Positions 26,334 through 35,428 of a stretch of DNA of 35,441 nucleotides are shown here, piece after piece (position 1 is the stretch's first letter; each line of letters begins with the position of its first letter). Under the pieces are notes generated by a model, which worked only from the letters and a program-made list of their open reading frames with translations, was not told where the DNA came from and made no database searches. The DNA is from an uncultured Moraxella sp. GTDB lineage: Bacteria > Pseudomonadota > Gammaproteobacteria > Pseudomonadales > Moraxellaceae. Made by a program: the position numbers and the translations under genes. Location: positions 1 through 35,441 of the forward strand of contig CALAPG010000002.1 of the NCBI GenBank assembly GCA_937889485.1, written 5' to 3'.

Positions 26334-26876
26334 ATGAACTTTTTTCAAAAAACTTTATTAGCCGCTCTGCCTTGTATCGTGTTGACCGCTGCCCCTAGTG
26401 CGGCTAATGCTAGCAATGAGTTAACAGGTTATTTCAACAATTACCAAACCACCAATGAGTCAGTCATGCTACCCACTAGCACCGCTGGTAGCTCAAAAGT
26501 AGACAGTCTCATTGCCAAAGCAAAAAACTTTATTGGTTTGCCATACCGCTGGGGTGGTACGAGCCCCGTGAGTGGTTTTGACTGTAGCGGCTTTATGCAG
26601 TATGTGTATAAAGAAACTGCCAATATCAACCTACCGCGCACCTCAGGCACCATGGCACAAGTGGGTGAGCGTATTAGCCGTGATGCCCTAAAACCAGGCG
26701 ATATGGTGTTTTTTGCCCATTCTGGTGGTAGCCGTATTTCTCATGTGGGTATGTATATTGGTGAAGGACGCTTTATTCATGCGCCTTCTACAGGTAAAAG
26801 TATCCAAATTACCAGTTTGTCGACAGGTTATTGGGCAAATAAATTTGTGACGGCACGCCGTGTGTTAGAAGCCTAA
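26334..26876 (+). CDS. NlpC/P60 family cell-wall endopeptidase, secreted (Spr/MepS-like)
   Basis: This exported cysteine peptidase of 180 residues should cut peptide crosslinks or stems of peptidoglycan. The signal peptide is KTLLAALPCIVLTAAPSAANA (cut near residue 26). A disordered serine- and threonine-rich linker runs to about residue 53, and the NlpC/P60 domain begins at about 55. The catalytic triad is visible: C84 in FDCSGFMQYVY, H137 in ISHVGMYIG and H149 in RFIHAPSTG. A cysteine inside the signal peptide (LPCIV) does not form a lipobox, so the protein is probably periplasmic, not a lipoprotein like MepS. The ribosome binding site is weak. The leader carries a large inverted repeat, and a strong terminator follows at 26935. 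Confidence 0.92.
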   Translation: MNFFQKTLLAALPCIVLTAAPSAANASNELTGYFNNYQTTNESVMLPTSTAGSSKVDSLIAKAKNFIGLPYRWGGTSPVSGFDCSGFMQYVYKETANINLPRTSGTMAQVGERISRDALKPGDMVFFAHSGGSRISHVGMYIGEGRFIHAPSTGKSIQITSLSTGYWANKFVTARRVLEA

Positions 26877-26934
26877 TTGCTTTTAAAACAAGGGGCAGTG
26901 ACGTGTGTCGTGTTTTAGGTCATTGCCCAATCGT

Positions 26935-26970
26935 AGGTTTGGATACGCGCCAAGTATTCAAACCTTTTTT
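26935..26970 (+). terminator. Intrinsic terminator of the NlpC/P60 gene
   Basis: AGGTTTGGATAC (26935-26946) pairs with GTATTCAAACCT (26954-26965) around a 7-base loop, with one G-T pair, followed by a T-run to 26970. The remaining gap to 27255 is AT-rich; I see no gene in it and no clear promoter. Confidence 0.88.
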
Positions 26971-27255
26971 ATTTTGCCCATTTTTTGGTTTTAATTGTTT
27001 GGTTAGTTGTCTAGCCATTGACAAACATCGGTTATTAATTTAAATAAAACTAATCTTAATTATTCATTAAAAATTAATGTTACTTAAATGTTGCTAACAT
27101 CGTTATAATACGTTAAATAGTGGCTGACCATGCTACATATTTGATGGCGTATTGTCTGCAATATCTTGTTATGCAGACCTCATAGCAGCAAGGTATTGTG
27201 TTAACGCCCCATCAATGTGTCCAATGTGTCATAGAAATATGTCGTACCCAATGTG

Positions 27256-28578
27256 ATGACTGCACCTTTGACAGTACCCTTCAAAAATCAACTCAAACTC
27301 TTGGCAAAATTTTTTAGTTTTGCGCCCGTCGATTATCCAAATTGGCCTAAGGTGAGTGAAACCAGCAAATTTATGTTATTTATTTTGCTGGTGATCCTCG
27401 AGATGCTAATTCATGGGGGTTGGTATGGTGTGGTATTAGGAATCACGGCATCCACCCATTATGTTCAGCAAGCGCTTATTTTTAGTGCCCTCATTAACCG
27501 TCCGCTCATGATTAATATGGCAGTGCTCACCGTGGCGATGGGGCTGTTTTCTTGTTTTTCGTTGTGGTTTGTGACGGTGTTGCCCGAAAAATCCAAACAA
27601 TGGCTGTATTATCAAGGGCTATTTGTGATGGTCTATCTGAGCTATGCTACTATTTTTTCGCTATGTATTGGGGAAAACACCTCGGTAGTGGGCATTATGT
27701 TGCTAAGTGGCACGGGGTTTGGTCTGCTACTTCTTAAATGGCGCTATATTGTTATTGCATTTGTGATTAGCATAGTCGTGTTTGTGGGCTTTATTTTAAG
27801 CCGCGGTATGCTGTGGATGACCAGTTTGCCGAGTTTTTATCCATCGGTTGCGGCGCGGGATCATTGGTTTTGGGGGCTAAGTTTTAGTTGGCTGATTATT
27901 CCTAAAGCCTCGCTGAGCCTGCTAACCATGGCACAGGTGTTAAGGCTATTACAGTTGCAGCGCCGCAAGATTTATCACCTACTAGAGGTTGATGCGTTGA
28001 CAGGAATTGCCAATCGGCGCAGCGTGTATTGTTATTTTAATTATTTGTGGCAAAACCGCCATCATTGGTCGACAGTGAGCGTGATTTATTTTGATTTGGA
28101 TAAGTTTAAACAAATCAATGATGAATACGGACATGATGCAGGTGATGCGACGCTAAAGACAGCCGCAAAGACCATGGCACGGTTGTTGCCAAAGCAGATG
28201 ATGTGTGGGCGTGTGGGCGGTGAAGAATTTTGTATTGTACTACCCAATGTGGGTATAGAAGATGCTGAGCATATTGCCGAGCAGCTACGCCTTGCTTTTG
28301 CCAAACAAACGGTAAAATTTGGTATGTTGGATGATGAGATCAATTTTACGGCAAGTTTTGGGTTGGTGAGTATGCACCAGCAGGGTTTATCTGTCTCACA
28401 ATCGCTAAATTTTGAGGATTTTATCGACTATATGCGCAACGATATCCAAACCATGCCAAGCCTGCCAGCACCCATCGAACCTTTACTCAAATTTGCTGAT
28501 GTGGCGATGCAAGACGCCAAAAGCCGCGGGCGTAATTGTGTGGTAAAGGGCAATTGCTGCATTTTGGCGGCAAGCTAG
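27256..28578 (+). CDS. Membrane-bound diguanylate cyclase (GGDEF domain)
   Basis: This enzyme makes cyclic di-GMP from two GTP. It has 440 residues from ATG 27256 (a GTG codon lies directly before). The N-terminal half contains about six hydrophobic segments (roughly 39-60, 85-110, 120-140, 145-160, 165-183, 205-225) with no recognisable sensory domain. The GGDEF domain starts at VDALTGIANRRS (about 245), followed by YFDLDKFKQINDEYGHDAGD and the active-site signature GGEEF (321-325). The product-inhibition RxxD site five residues before GGEEF is absent (PKQM instead), so feedback control may be weak. There is an unusual loop (QTMPSLPAPIEPL) before the final KFADVAMQDAKSRGRN. No PDE partner is nearby. 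It ends ten bases from convergent truD. Confidence 0.92.
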   Translation: MTAPLTVPFKNQLKLLAKFFSFAPVDYPNWPKVSETSKFMLFILLVILEMLIHGGWYGVVLGITASTHYVQQALIFSALINRPLMINMAVLTVAMGLFSCFSLWFVTVLPEKSKQWLYYQGLFVMVYLSYATIFSLCIGENTSVVGIMLLSGTGFGLLLLKWRYIVIAFVISIVVFVGFILSRGMLWMTSLPSFYPSVAARDHWFWGLSFSWLIIPKASLSLLTMAQVLRLLQLQRRKIYHLLEVDALTGIANRRSVYCYFNYLWQNRHHWSTVSVIYFDLDKFKQINDEYGHDAGDATLKTAAKTMARLLPKQMMCGRVGGEEFCIVLPNVGIEDAEHIAEQLRLAFAKQTVKFGMLDDEINFTASFGLVSMHQQGLSVSQSLNFEDFIDYMRNDIQTMPSLPAPIEPLLKFADVAMQDAKSRGRNCVVKGNCCILAAS

Positions 28579-28588
28579 CTGCACCGCA

Positions 28589-29680
28589 TTATTGGGGGTA
28601 TTGGGGTAATGTTGTGGGCGCGATGAGGCTTGCTAGGAGCGTGGTTGCAAAGCTGCCTCTTGGCAATATAAAGTCTAATACCAAGGTGTGTTCATCTTGC
28701 CAGTGCCAAGCTAGCTGCTTGGCAAGTAGACGTAAGGGACGGCGCTGCTGTTTTAACCCAAATGCTATCAAACCTGCCGCTAATTGCTGATACGCTGGAT
28801 TATCTGCTATTACTTGCCGCTCCAATGCAGCTATGTCGCCAAAGCTTTTGAGATCGCCTTCACCCCACATGGCGCCTGTCAGATGAATATCGCCTGCCGC
28901 TAGGCGCTGCAAGAGAGTGTCATCAATATGATCTGGTACAAAGATACTATTAGACCCTGCCAAATTCATCACATCACCTAGCTTGGGCGTTTGCCAATTA
29001 CCCACGGTAACGCGCTTGGCTAGGATTGCATTAAAAATTTCACTACGCGCGGCAGAGAGATAAAGGCTGATTTTGTCTTGGTCGTATTTACGGTGGATTT
29101 TTTTGCCATTTAGGGTCTGATGTTCAAATAGCTCAATGGCTGCCGTTAGGTTGTTGGCAGCGTGGCCAAAACGCTGCTCGCCAAAGTAGTTGGGAACGCC
29201 TTGGGTTTGAATCAGGGCAAGCTGATGCCCAATGTCGGCGCGATTGCCAATCACTTCTTGCAAAGTGATGATAAACTGGTTGGCTTGGTGGCTACCGCGT
29301 CCCAATTTTTTGTGGTGCCAATGCTGGTCTTGTATTTGAATATGCTCATTGGTCGCCAATTTGTCAGCGACAAAATCAGCAAAATCTAGCTGTGGGGCTT
29401 GTTTTTGCGGCAGTCGAAGGCTAAACCACTGGGTAGTGACTGCATGGCGGTCTTTGAGTCCCGAGAATCCGACATCTTTGATGGGAATATGCGCCCACTG
29501 TGCCAAAAGTTTTGCCACAAAATTGGTATTTAGCCCAGTTTTTTGCAGATTGAGCCAAAGATGCTCACCTGTTTCGCTAAATGCGATTGTTAATTGCTCA
29601 TTGACCACAAAGTCACTGGGCTGCTGCTTGTATAGGGCAGATTCGATGGTTGGCGTATACGGTGAGGGAAGTGGCAACAT
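28589..29680 (-). CDS. truD: tRNA pseudouridine(13) synthase TruD
   Basis: This enzyme converts U13 of tRNA-Glu (and some other RNAs) to pseudouridine. The 363 residues match the family. The catalytic aspartate is D77 in FSGLKDRHAVTTQWFSL. Other conserved blocks are PSDFVVNEQL, LQKTGLNTNFVAKLLA, GVPNYFGEQRFGH and the insertion domain around LTGAMWGEGDL. In E. coli truD lies with ispF and surE; here it lies alone, convergent with the diguanylate cyclase and divergent from trpB. The ribosome binding site before ATG 29680 is poor. The C-terminus (LASLIAPTTLPQYPQ) is ordinary. Confidence 0.95.
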   Translation of the reverse strand: MLPLPSPYTPTIESALYKQQPSDFVVNEQLTIAFSETGEHLWLNLQKTGLNTNFVAKLLAQWAHIPIKDVGFSGLKDRHAVTTQWFSLRLPQKQAPQLDFADFVADKLATNEHIQIQDQHWHHKKLGRGSHQANQFIITLQEVIGNRADIGHQLALIQTQGVPNYFGEQRFGHAANNLTAAIELFEHQTLNGKKIHRKYDQDKISLYLSAARSEIFNAILAKRVTVGNWQTPKLGDVMNLAGSNSIFVPDHIDDTLLQRLAAGDIHLTGAMWGEGDLKSFGDIAALERQVIADNPAYQQLAAGLIAFGLKQQRRPLRLLAKQLAWHWQDEHTLVLDFILPRGSFATTLLASLIAPTTLPQYPQ

Positions 29681-29860
29681 AGCAGCGATTAATCAACCAA
29701 TCAAAAAAAGCCATTTTAGCAAATTTAGCCTGTAAGTTTAACCCTAATTTATTGTTATTGCATACTAGTACATAAAAAAGAATTTGGCTATACTAAGCCT
29801 AGCAAACATATGCTGTCTGTTGACAAAAATGTCCTCATAGTAGATAAAAGGAAAGAGCAA

Positions 29861-31093
29861 ATGACAACCCCCTATGGTCTTAATGACAAAGTAAAACCCG
29901 ACAATGCAGGCATGTTTGGTGAGTTTGGTGGCAAAATCGGTCATCCTGCCTTGGCAAAAGCCATGCAGGATATTGAAGATGGTTTTCATGAGATGATTCA
30001 AGATGACAACTTTGTCAAACAAATTATGGCACTGCAGCAGCATTATGTGGGACGTCCAAGCCCAATTTATCATGCCAAACGCCTTTCAGAACATCTTGGT
30101 GGCGCGCAGATTTATCTCAAGCGTGAAGACTTAAACCACACAGGCTCACACAAAATCAACCACTGCTTGGGCGAGGCGTTACTTGCCAAACGCTTGGGTA
30201 AGAAAAAAGTCATTGCCGAGACAGGCGCAGGGCAGCACGGGGTAGCATTGGCAACCGCTGCCGCATTACTGGGGCTTGAGTGTGAAATTCACATGGGTGT
30301 GGTCGATATCGCCAAAGAACACCCCAATGTATCACGTATGAAGATTTTGGGTGCAACGCTGATTCCTGTTGAGCGCGGTGCAGGTACACTAAAAGAAGCA
30401 GTGGACAGCGCGTTTGAGTCTTACCTTGAGCAGCTTGATGACAGTATGTTTGCCATCGGCTCGGTGGTCGGGCCTGCACCGTACCCTGAGATGGTGGCGT
30501 ATTTTCAATCCATCGTTGGGCATGAAGCCCATCACCAGTTCCAACAACTGACAGGCAAGCTGCCAGATGTGATCACCGCTTGTGTGGGCGGTGGTAGTAA
30601 CGCCATGGGTATTTTTAACGCTTTTTTAGATGACAAAGCCACCAAAAAAGTGGGGATTGAGCCTGCAGGTGAAGGCTTGGATACCCAGTACCGCCACGCT
30701 GCCACCATGAGTAAAGGGGTCAAAGGCGAGATTCAGGGCTTCAAATGCTATGTGCTACTGGATGAAGATGGTAACCCTGCCCCCGTGCATTCAATTGCTT
30801 CGGGGCTTGACTATCCTGGGGTAGGGCCTCAGCATAGCTACTTTAAAGACACAGGCGATGTGCAGTACGACAGTGCCACCGATGACGAATGCCTCAATGC
30901 CTTTATGTTATTGTCACGCCTTGAAGGCATCATCCCTGCGCTTGAAAGCTCGCACGCGGTTGCCTATGCGGTGCGCACCGCCAAAAATATGTCCAAAGAC
31001 CAAACAATTTTGGTCAATCTGTCAGGACGCGGTGACAAAGACATCGACTTTGTGCTGGGTCAGCTTGATGTGGCGGCTTATGAAGTAAAATAA
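29861..31093 (+). CDS. trpB: Tryptophan synthase beta chain
   Basis: This PLP enzyme condenses indole with serine to tryptophan, normally in complex with TrpA. It has 410 residues. The PLP lysine is K98 in [23 protein letters not shown] holds the catalytic glutamate, GGGSNA binds the PLP phosphate and SGRGDKD contacts the ring. ATG 29861 has AAGGAAAGAG about six bases upstream; the frame is open 17 codons more, but without a ribosome binding site. The N-terminal block reads [17 protein letters not shown] where most TrpB1 proteins have GGRYVPETL, a divergence at the region near the alpha-subunit interface. No trpA or trpF is adjacent. A strong terminator follows at 31145. Confidence 0.94.
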   Translation: MTTPYGLNDKVKPDNAGMFGEFGGKIGHPALAKAMQDIEDGFHEMIQDDNFVKQIMALQQHYVGRPSPIYHAKRLSEHLGGAQIYLKREDLNHTGSHKINHCLGEALLAKRLGKKKVIAETGAGQHGVALATAAALLGLECEIHMGVVDIAKEHPNVSRMKILGATLIPVERGAGTLKEAVDSAFESYLEQLDDSMFAIGSVVGPAPYPEMVAYFQSIVGHEAHHQFQQLTGKLPDVITACVGGGSNAMGIFNAFLDDKATKKVGIEPAGEGLDTQYRHAATMSKGVKGEIQGFKCYVLLDEDGNPAPVHSIASGLDYPGVGPQHSYFKDTGDVQYDSATDDECLNAFMLLSRLEGIIPALESSHAVAYAVRTAKNMSKDQTILVNLSGRGDKDIDFVLGQLDVAAYEVK

Positions 31094-31130
31094 AAGCCAA
31101 GTAAAATAAAAGCCAGGTAAATAAAAGCGG
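31083..31130. repeat. 16-base tandem repeat at the trpB stop
   Basis: AAGTAAAATAAAAGCC occurs at 31083-31098 and again exactly at 31099-31114, followed by a degenerate third copy (AGGTAAATAAAAGCGG) at 31115-31130. The first copy contains the trpB stop codon. The period is the same as that of the repeat at 16624, although the sequence differs. Confidence 0.8.
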
Positions 31131-31144
31131 CTGCCCTACAGTCC

Positions 31145-31178
31145 ACAGGATGTCTTAGCTAAGGCATCCTGTTTTTTT
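31145..31178 (+). terminator. Intrinsic terminator of trpB
   Basis: ACAGGATGTCTTAG (31145-31158) pairs with CTAAGGCATCCTGT (31159-31172), one G-U type difference, followed by seven T. It isolates trpB from the small ORF downstream. Confidence 0.92.
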
Positions 31179-31211
31179 AGACACTATCTGCAAACGCGTA
31201 GAGAGAAAAAT

Positions 31212-31433
31212 ATGACGACCACGACCTACAATACTATTGACAAACACAGTGTTCAGCTACGCCTTGCTACACAGCAGGCTGTCAAACAGGCGGTAGATTT
31301 GCTCAATCGCTGTTACCGCTTTGATGAAGGCTGGACCAATGAAGCTGCGCTGATTGGAGGTATCCCCGCGACACTCAGCCAAATTAAAGCCATGATTGAC
31401 AGCCACCATGTTAACAAGATGAAACATCGCTAA
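31212..31433 (+). CDS. Small ORF resembling the N-terminal third of a GNAT acetyltransferase
   Basis: This 73-residue ORF has AGAGAG at a suitable distance before its ATG. Residues about 15-65 (VQLRLATQQAVKQAVDLLNR, then RFDEGWTNEAALIGGIPATL and SQIKAMID) match the opening pattern of a GNAT subgroup: a first strand, helix 1, then GWTxEAxLxxG and a TxxQLxxMI helix. The acetyl-CoA loop and the rest of the fold are missing; the frame ends with HHVNKMKHR and a stop, and I could not find the remainder in the next 240 bases in any frame. It is either a degraded gene or a short protein derived from one. The ORF has its own start signals, so it may still be expressed. Confidence 0.55.
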   Translation: MTTTTYNTIDKHSVQLRLATQQAVKQAVDLLNRCYRFDEGWTNEAALIGGIPATLSQIKAMIDSHHVNKMKHR

Positions 31434-31485
31434 CATAAATAGTATCATCTGTTACCTGCTCTCTAATTCAAAAATAGCATGGTAT

Positions 31486-31494
31486 TGGTATAAT
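31486..31494 (+). promoter_or_regulatory. Candidate extended -10 promoter (META lipoprotein gene)
   Basis: TGG-TATAAT (perfect TATAAT with the TGn extension) lies within ATTGGTATAATGG, nearly the same as the element at 26193. It implies a leader of about 180 bases before ATG 31677. A small stem (ACATAC 31508-31513 with GTATGT 31520-31525) lies just downstream. Confidence 0.45.
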
Positions 31495-31676
31495 GGGCTT
31501 GGTATCAACATACTAGCGAGTATGTATTAACGGGCGTGGCTAGCTAGGTGGTGGCAATACAGAGCTGCAACATCTGAGCTACAACATTTTAGCTTCTTTA
31601 TAATTTTTATGAAAATTACAATAAACAACATCTAATCAAAACCATAAGCAACACACTTATCAAGGAACCAACCCCC

Positions 31677-32162
31677 ATGAAAATTACCCATGTATTAGCC
31701 ACGGTACTAATGGCAAGTACCACGGTATTGGCAGCCTGCCAAACTACCCCCGCACCGATGACGCCTAACGCATCTGTCACCTTGCCGCTTAGCGACTCAA
31801 AATTGCAGCACTATCACTGGCAACTAACAGCTGTTACAGATCGTGCAGGTAGGCCGATTAAACCTCAACTGTTTAGCCAACCAAAGCCATTGGTCGTAGC
31901 TTTTGAGCAAGGGGGTAAAGTGCGTTTTGCCAATGCTTGTAACCAAATGTGGGGCAATTATGTGCTAACCAATGATAATATTTTGGTCAGTAATATTGCC
32001 GCTACTCAAATGTTATGCGAGCCTGATTTGATGGCGTTTGAAGCTGCTGCACCGTCAACCTTAAAAGGGCAGTTCAAATTAACCCAAGACGCACACGGTC
32101 AGCCATTATTAACTGTCACAGATACCAACCAAATTAGTATTTTTAAACCTGTTGCAAAATAA
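31677..32162 (+). CDS. META-domain lipoprotein (HslJ-like)
   Basis: This is a predicted outer- or inner-membrane lipoprotein of 161 residues. The signal peptide MKITHVLATVLMASTTVLAAC ends in a lipobox with the lipidated cysteine at about residue 21. The rest is a META domain: HYHWQLTAVTDRAG, VVAFEQGGKVRFANACNQMWGNY, NIAATQMLCEPDLMAFE and a final strand. The paired cysteines (ANAC and MLC) are typical. HslJ in E. coli is linked to heat shock and novobiocin resistance, but the molecular function of META domains is unsettled. AAGGAACC is the ribosome binding site. It needs LspA (17351) for maturation. A terminator follows. Confidence 0.88.
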   Translation: MKITHVLATVLMASTTVLAACQTTPAPMTPNASVTLPLSDSKLQHYHWQLTAVTDRAGRPIKPQLFSQPKPLVVAFEQGGKVRFANACNQMWGNYVLTNDNILVSNIAATQMLCEPDLMAFEAAAPSTLKGQFKLTQDAHGQPLLTVTDTNQISIFKPVAK

Positions 32163-32177
32163 TTTTTTATTGACCAT

Positions 32178-32209
32178 AAAAAAACCGAACACGGGACGTT
32201 CGGTTTTTT
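32178..32209 (+). terminator. Intrinsic terminator after the META lipoprotein gene
   Basis: CCGAAC (32185-32190) pairs with GTTCGG (32198-32203), extended by A and T runs on either side, around a 7-base loop. The T-run goes to 32209. Between here and proA (32341, opposite strand) I see nothing else. Confidence 0.9.
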
Positions 32210-32340
32210 ATTTTTTACTAAATGCACTCAACTGATAGTTGGGTCAGCTTACACAATATCTTCACCTGCTTCATTTTTAATGACGATATTTGTTTCTGTC
32301 AACGCCTGTTGTTGCCAAGTGTGCATGCTGGGATGCCATG

Positions 32341-33630
32341 TTATTTTCTGATTTCCCCATGCCCAAATACAATCCATTTTTGCGAGGTCAAGCCTTCAAG
32401 CCCAACAGGACCGCGCGCGTGGATTTTGTCGGTTGAAATCCCAATCTCCGCACCTAAACCATACTCAAAACCATCAGCAAAACGGGTCGAGGCATTGACC
32501 ATCACGCTACTAGAATCCACTTCACGCATGAACTGCAATGACTTTGTATAGCTCTCAGTGATGATGGCATCGGTATGCTGTGAGCCATGTTGGTTGATAT
32601 GGGCAATCGCTTCATCAATATCTGCCACCACTTTAATCGCCAAAATCGGCGCAAGGTATTCTGTGTCCCAGTCTTCATCACTGGCAGCAGCAAGATGCCC
32701 ATCCAATGCTGCCACAGGCTGCAAAATAGCCAATGAAGCAGGACAACCACGAAACTGCATGGCACTATCGGCATTGACGATGGCGTTAATGATTTGCGGT
32801 AGGGCGGTATTTGCAATGTGACTATCGACCAATAACGTTTCCATGGTATTACAAGTGCCATAGCGATGAGTTTTGGCATTCACACAAATGGTGGTTGCCA
32901 TATCTAGGTTGGCGTCCCGATCCACAAAGGTATGACAGTTGCCATCTAGGTGTTTAATCACAGGCACGCGCGCCTCACGGCTGATACGCTCAATCAAGCC
33001 CTTACCACCACGCGGTACAATGACATCGACATATTGGGTCATGGTAATTAATTCACCCACTGCCGCGCGGTCGGTGGTTTCAATCACCTGTACTGCCGTG
33101 GCAGGCAAGTTGACCGCTTGTAAGCCTTGTTTGATACACGTAGCCAAGGCTTGGTTAGAATAAAACGCTTCTGAGCCACCGCGCAAAATAATGGCATTGC
33201 CAGATTTTAATGCCAAAGATGCCGCCTCAATGGTGACATTGGGACGTGATTCATAAATCATACCCACCACGCCCAGTGGCACGCGCATTTTACCCAGCTG
33301 GATGCCTGATGGGCGAAACACCATATCGGTGACCTCGCCAATCGGGTCAGGAAGGCTTGCCACATCTTTGAGCCCTTGTAGCATGGCATCAAACCGTGCA
33401 TCTGTTAATGCCAAGCGGTCAAGTAAGGCATTATCTAGTCCTTTTTGCTGACCGTTTTGCATATCCGTGGCATTTGCCGCTAATATTTGCGCTTTTGCCT
33501 GCGTCAACGCTTCATAAATCGCCAATAATGCGTGATTTTTGAGTGCAGTATCCACTTTTGCCAATTGTGCAGCAGCGTAACGTGCTTGTTGTCCCACAGA
33601 CTGCATATAATCTTTGGTATGAGTCATCAT
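32341..33630 (-). CDS. proA: Gamma-glutamyl phosphate reductase (glutamate-5-semialdehyde dehydrogenase)
   Basis: This is the second step of proline synthesis, the NADPH-dependent reduction of gamma-glutamyl phosphate. It has 429 residues. The catalytic cysteine is C260 in [18 protein letters not shown]. The family blocks [45 protein letters not shown] and the C-terminal [17 protein letters not shown] segment ([27 protein letters not shown]) are present. AAGG lies about seven bases before ATG 33630; the second ATG is equally possible. proB is not adjacent. The gene is divergent from the ABC transporter ATPase. Confidence 0.97.
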   Translation of the reverse strand: MMTHTKDYMQSVGQQARYAAAQLAKVDTALKNHALLAIYEALTQAKAQILAANATDMQNGQQKGLDNALLDRLALTDARFDAMLQGLKDVASLPDPIGEVTDMVFRPSGIQLGKMRVPLGVVGMIYESRPNVTIEAASLALKSGNAIILRGGSEAFYSNQALATCIKQGLQAVNLPATAVQVIETTDRAAVGELITMTQYVDVIVPRGGKGLIERISREARVPVIKHLDGNCHTFVDRDANLDMATTICVNAKTHRYGTCNTMETLLVDSHIANTALPQIINAIVNADSAMQFRGCPASLAILQPVAALDGHLAAASDEDWDTEYLAPILAIKVVADIDEAIAHINQHGSQHTDAIITESYTKSLQFMREVDSSSVMVNASTRFADGFEYGLGAEIGISTDKIHARGPVGLEGLTSQKWIVFGHGEIRK

Positions 33631-33883
33631 GTATCTACCTTATCCCTCAAGAGCTGTTCAGGTCATCATAGCAAAATCTCCCAAAAAACAAACCCAAAAT
33701 ATCAAAAACTTTTATCAAGATGGCGATGCACACAGGTTCTAGCGCTAAAGTTGCGCCCAATTCTTGGTAAAAATTCAAAATAGTCATGCCAAGTTGTGAG
33801 AAAAATTTGCGTTTTACCTGTGTTTTGAGCGAAAATAGTCGGTTTGATTTCCCACGTTAACCTAACCCTTTGGATTGTTGATC

Positions 33884-34678
33884 ATGTCAGATGCTATGCC
33901 AAACTTACAACGACCTGTCGCTTTGCAACTTAACAATATTCATAAAAATTTTGGGTCGTTAGAGGTATTAAAAGGCGTATCTTTAACTGCTTATGACGGC
34001 GATGTCATCTCTATTTTGGGTTCAAGTGGCTCGGGTAAGTCCACCTTGCTGCGCTGTATTAATCTATTGGAAAACCCGTCGCAAGGGGAAATATTTCTAG
34101 GCAACGAACAACTATTACTACGCCCAAACAAAACAGGTGATCTGGGTGCGGTCAATCAGCGCCAACTAGAAACCTTTCGCTCAAAAATGGGTTTTGTATT
34201 CCAAAACTTTAACCTATGGCCCCACCGCACTATCTTACAAAACATCATCGAAGGGCCTACCCAAGTGCTTAAAGTCTCAAAAGACCAAGCCATCAGCGAA
34301 GCTGAAGTGCTGCTCAAGCGCGTGGGGTTACTCGATAAAAAAGACGCCTACCCAGAAAATTTATCAGGCGGTCAGCGTCAGCGTATCGCCATTGCGCGCG
34401 CCCTTGCTATGCAGCCGCAAGTGCTGTTGTTCGATGAGCCGACCTCAGCACTAGACCCAGAACTGGTCAATGAAGTGCTGGCAGTAATGAAATCTTTGGC
34501 AGAAGAAGGGCGCACTATGCTGATTGTGACCCATGAAATGCGCTTTGCCCGTGATGTGTCAAGCCAAGTGGTATTTTTGCACGAAGGGCGTATCGAAGAA
34601 ATAGGTACCCCCGAGCAAGTCTTTGATAACCCAACTTCTGCCCGCGTCAAAGACTTTATGGCAAGTCATCAAAAATAG
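33884..34678 (+). CDS. Polar amino acid ABC transporter ATP-binding protein (HisP/GlnQ family)
   Basis: This is the cytoplasmic ATPase of an amino acid importer, with 264 residues. Walker A is GSSGSGKST, the Q-loop is [13 protein letters not shown], the signature is [19 protein letters not shown], Walker B is [14 protein letters not shown] and the switch histidine is in [13 protein letters not shown]. The block [16 protein letters not shown] with the following insert ([23 protein letters not shown]) and the end [20 protein letters not shown] are typical of the HisP (basic amino acid, opine) subgroup. ATG 33884 is preferred; a TTG at 33875 is in frame. The ribosome binding site is weak. The substrate-binding lipoprotein follows after a terminator; the permease genes are presumably beyond the contig end. 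Confidence 0.93.
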   Translation: MSDAMPNLQRPVALQLNNIHKNFGSLEVLKGVSLTAYDGDVISILGSSGSGKSTLLRCINLLENPSQGEIFLGNEQLLLRPNKTGDLGAVNQRQLETFRSKMGFVFQNFNLWPHRTILQNIIEGPTQVLKVSKDQAISEAEVLLKRVGLLDKKDAYPENLSGGQRQRIAIARALAMQPQVLLFDEPTSALDPELVNEVLAVMKSLAEEGRTMLIVTHEMRFARDVSSQVVFLHEGRIEEIGTPEQVFDNPTSARVKDFMASHQK

Positions 34679-34690
34679 CCCCTACAGCTA

Positions 34691-34725
34691 AAAAACCGCC
34701 AATTGCTGAGCTTTTGGCGGTTTTA
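34691..34725 (+). terminator. Intrinsic terminator between the transporter ATPase and binding-protein genes
   Basis: AAAACCGCCAA (34692-34702) pairs perfectly with TTGGCGGTTTT (34714-34724) around an 11-base loop. The T-tail is short (four T then ACTTTA), so it may be leaky. It suggests the binding protein is mainly transcribed from its own promoter in 34726-34934. Confidence 0.75.
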
Positions 34726-34934
34726 CTTTATAACGCAGTTGCTGCCGCCCGTCATGATTTAATGATGACTGGGTATTTTTTTTACTTGCATTTATGTTAA
34801 ATTATGTTAATTTTAATACAATTGCAACCCTATGACCGCCGATATTGATTAGCGAAAGTTCAAAGAAAGCAATCACCTAGCATCACCAAGCGCATTGTAC
34901 TTATCGCTGTTAATCAACCACACAAGGATTACCC

Positions 34935-35428
34935 ATGCAACCGTCTTTTCACTCAATGTATTCTCGTTTAGCCTTAGCGACTGTATGCGCCCTTAGTATG
35001 GGATTGAGCGCTTGTGACAAATCCGCCCAAAAAACAGACGCCACGGGGGCGGCAAGTCAAAGCAGTGGTGGCACAGCTCAAAACACAAAAAAAATCCGCG
35101 TAGCAACCGAAGGCGCCTACAAACCCTTCAACTTTACCAATGCTGATGGTAGTTTAGGCGGCTATGACGTTGACGTGGTCAAGGCTGTGTGTCATGAGGC
35201 AAAACTTGACTGTGACATTGTTGCCCAAGATTGGGACGGGATTTTACCAGGTTTGATGGCAAGAAAATACGACGCCATTGCCTCTGGCATGTCAATTAGC
35301 CCAGAGCGCGCGGCACAAGTAGACTTTAGTACCCCTTATTTCAAAAACACCATGGTATGGGTGGCTGCCAAAGACGGTAAATTTAATCCACAAAACATCA
35401 ATGGGCTAAAAATCGGTGGTCAGCGTTC
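34935..35428 (+). CDS. Amino acid ABC transporter substrate-binding lipoprotein (partial)
   Basis: This is a lipid-anchored solute-binding protein of bacterial family 3, cut by the contig end after about 164 codons. The signal peptide runs to the lipobox GLSAC with lipid cysteine at residue 27. A serine- and glycine-rich linker (AASQSSGGTAQN) follows, and the mature domain begins KKIRVATEGAYKPFNFTNADG. GGYDVDVVKAVC, DWDGILPGLMARKYDAIASGMSISPERA and VDFSTPYFKN are the ligand-binding blocks of the arginine/ornithine/histidine type. The last genuine residues are GLKIGGQR; the following codons come from adapter sequence. AAGGATT precedes the ATG at good spacing. It pairs with the ATPase at 33884. 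The exact amino acid is unknown. Confidence 0.92.
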
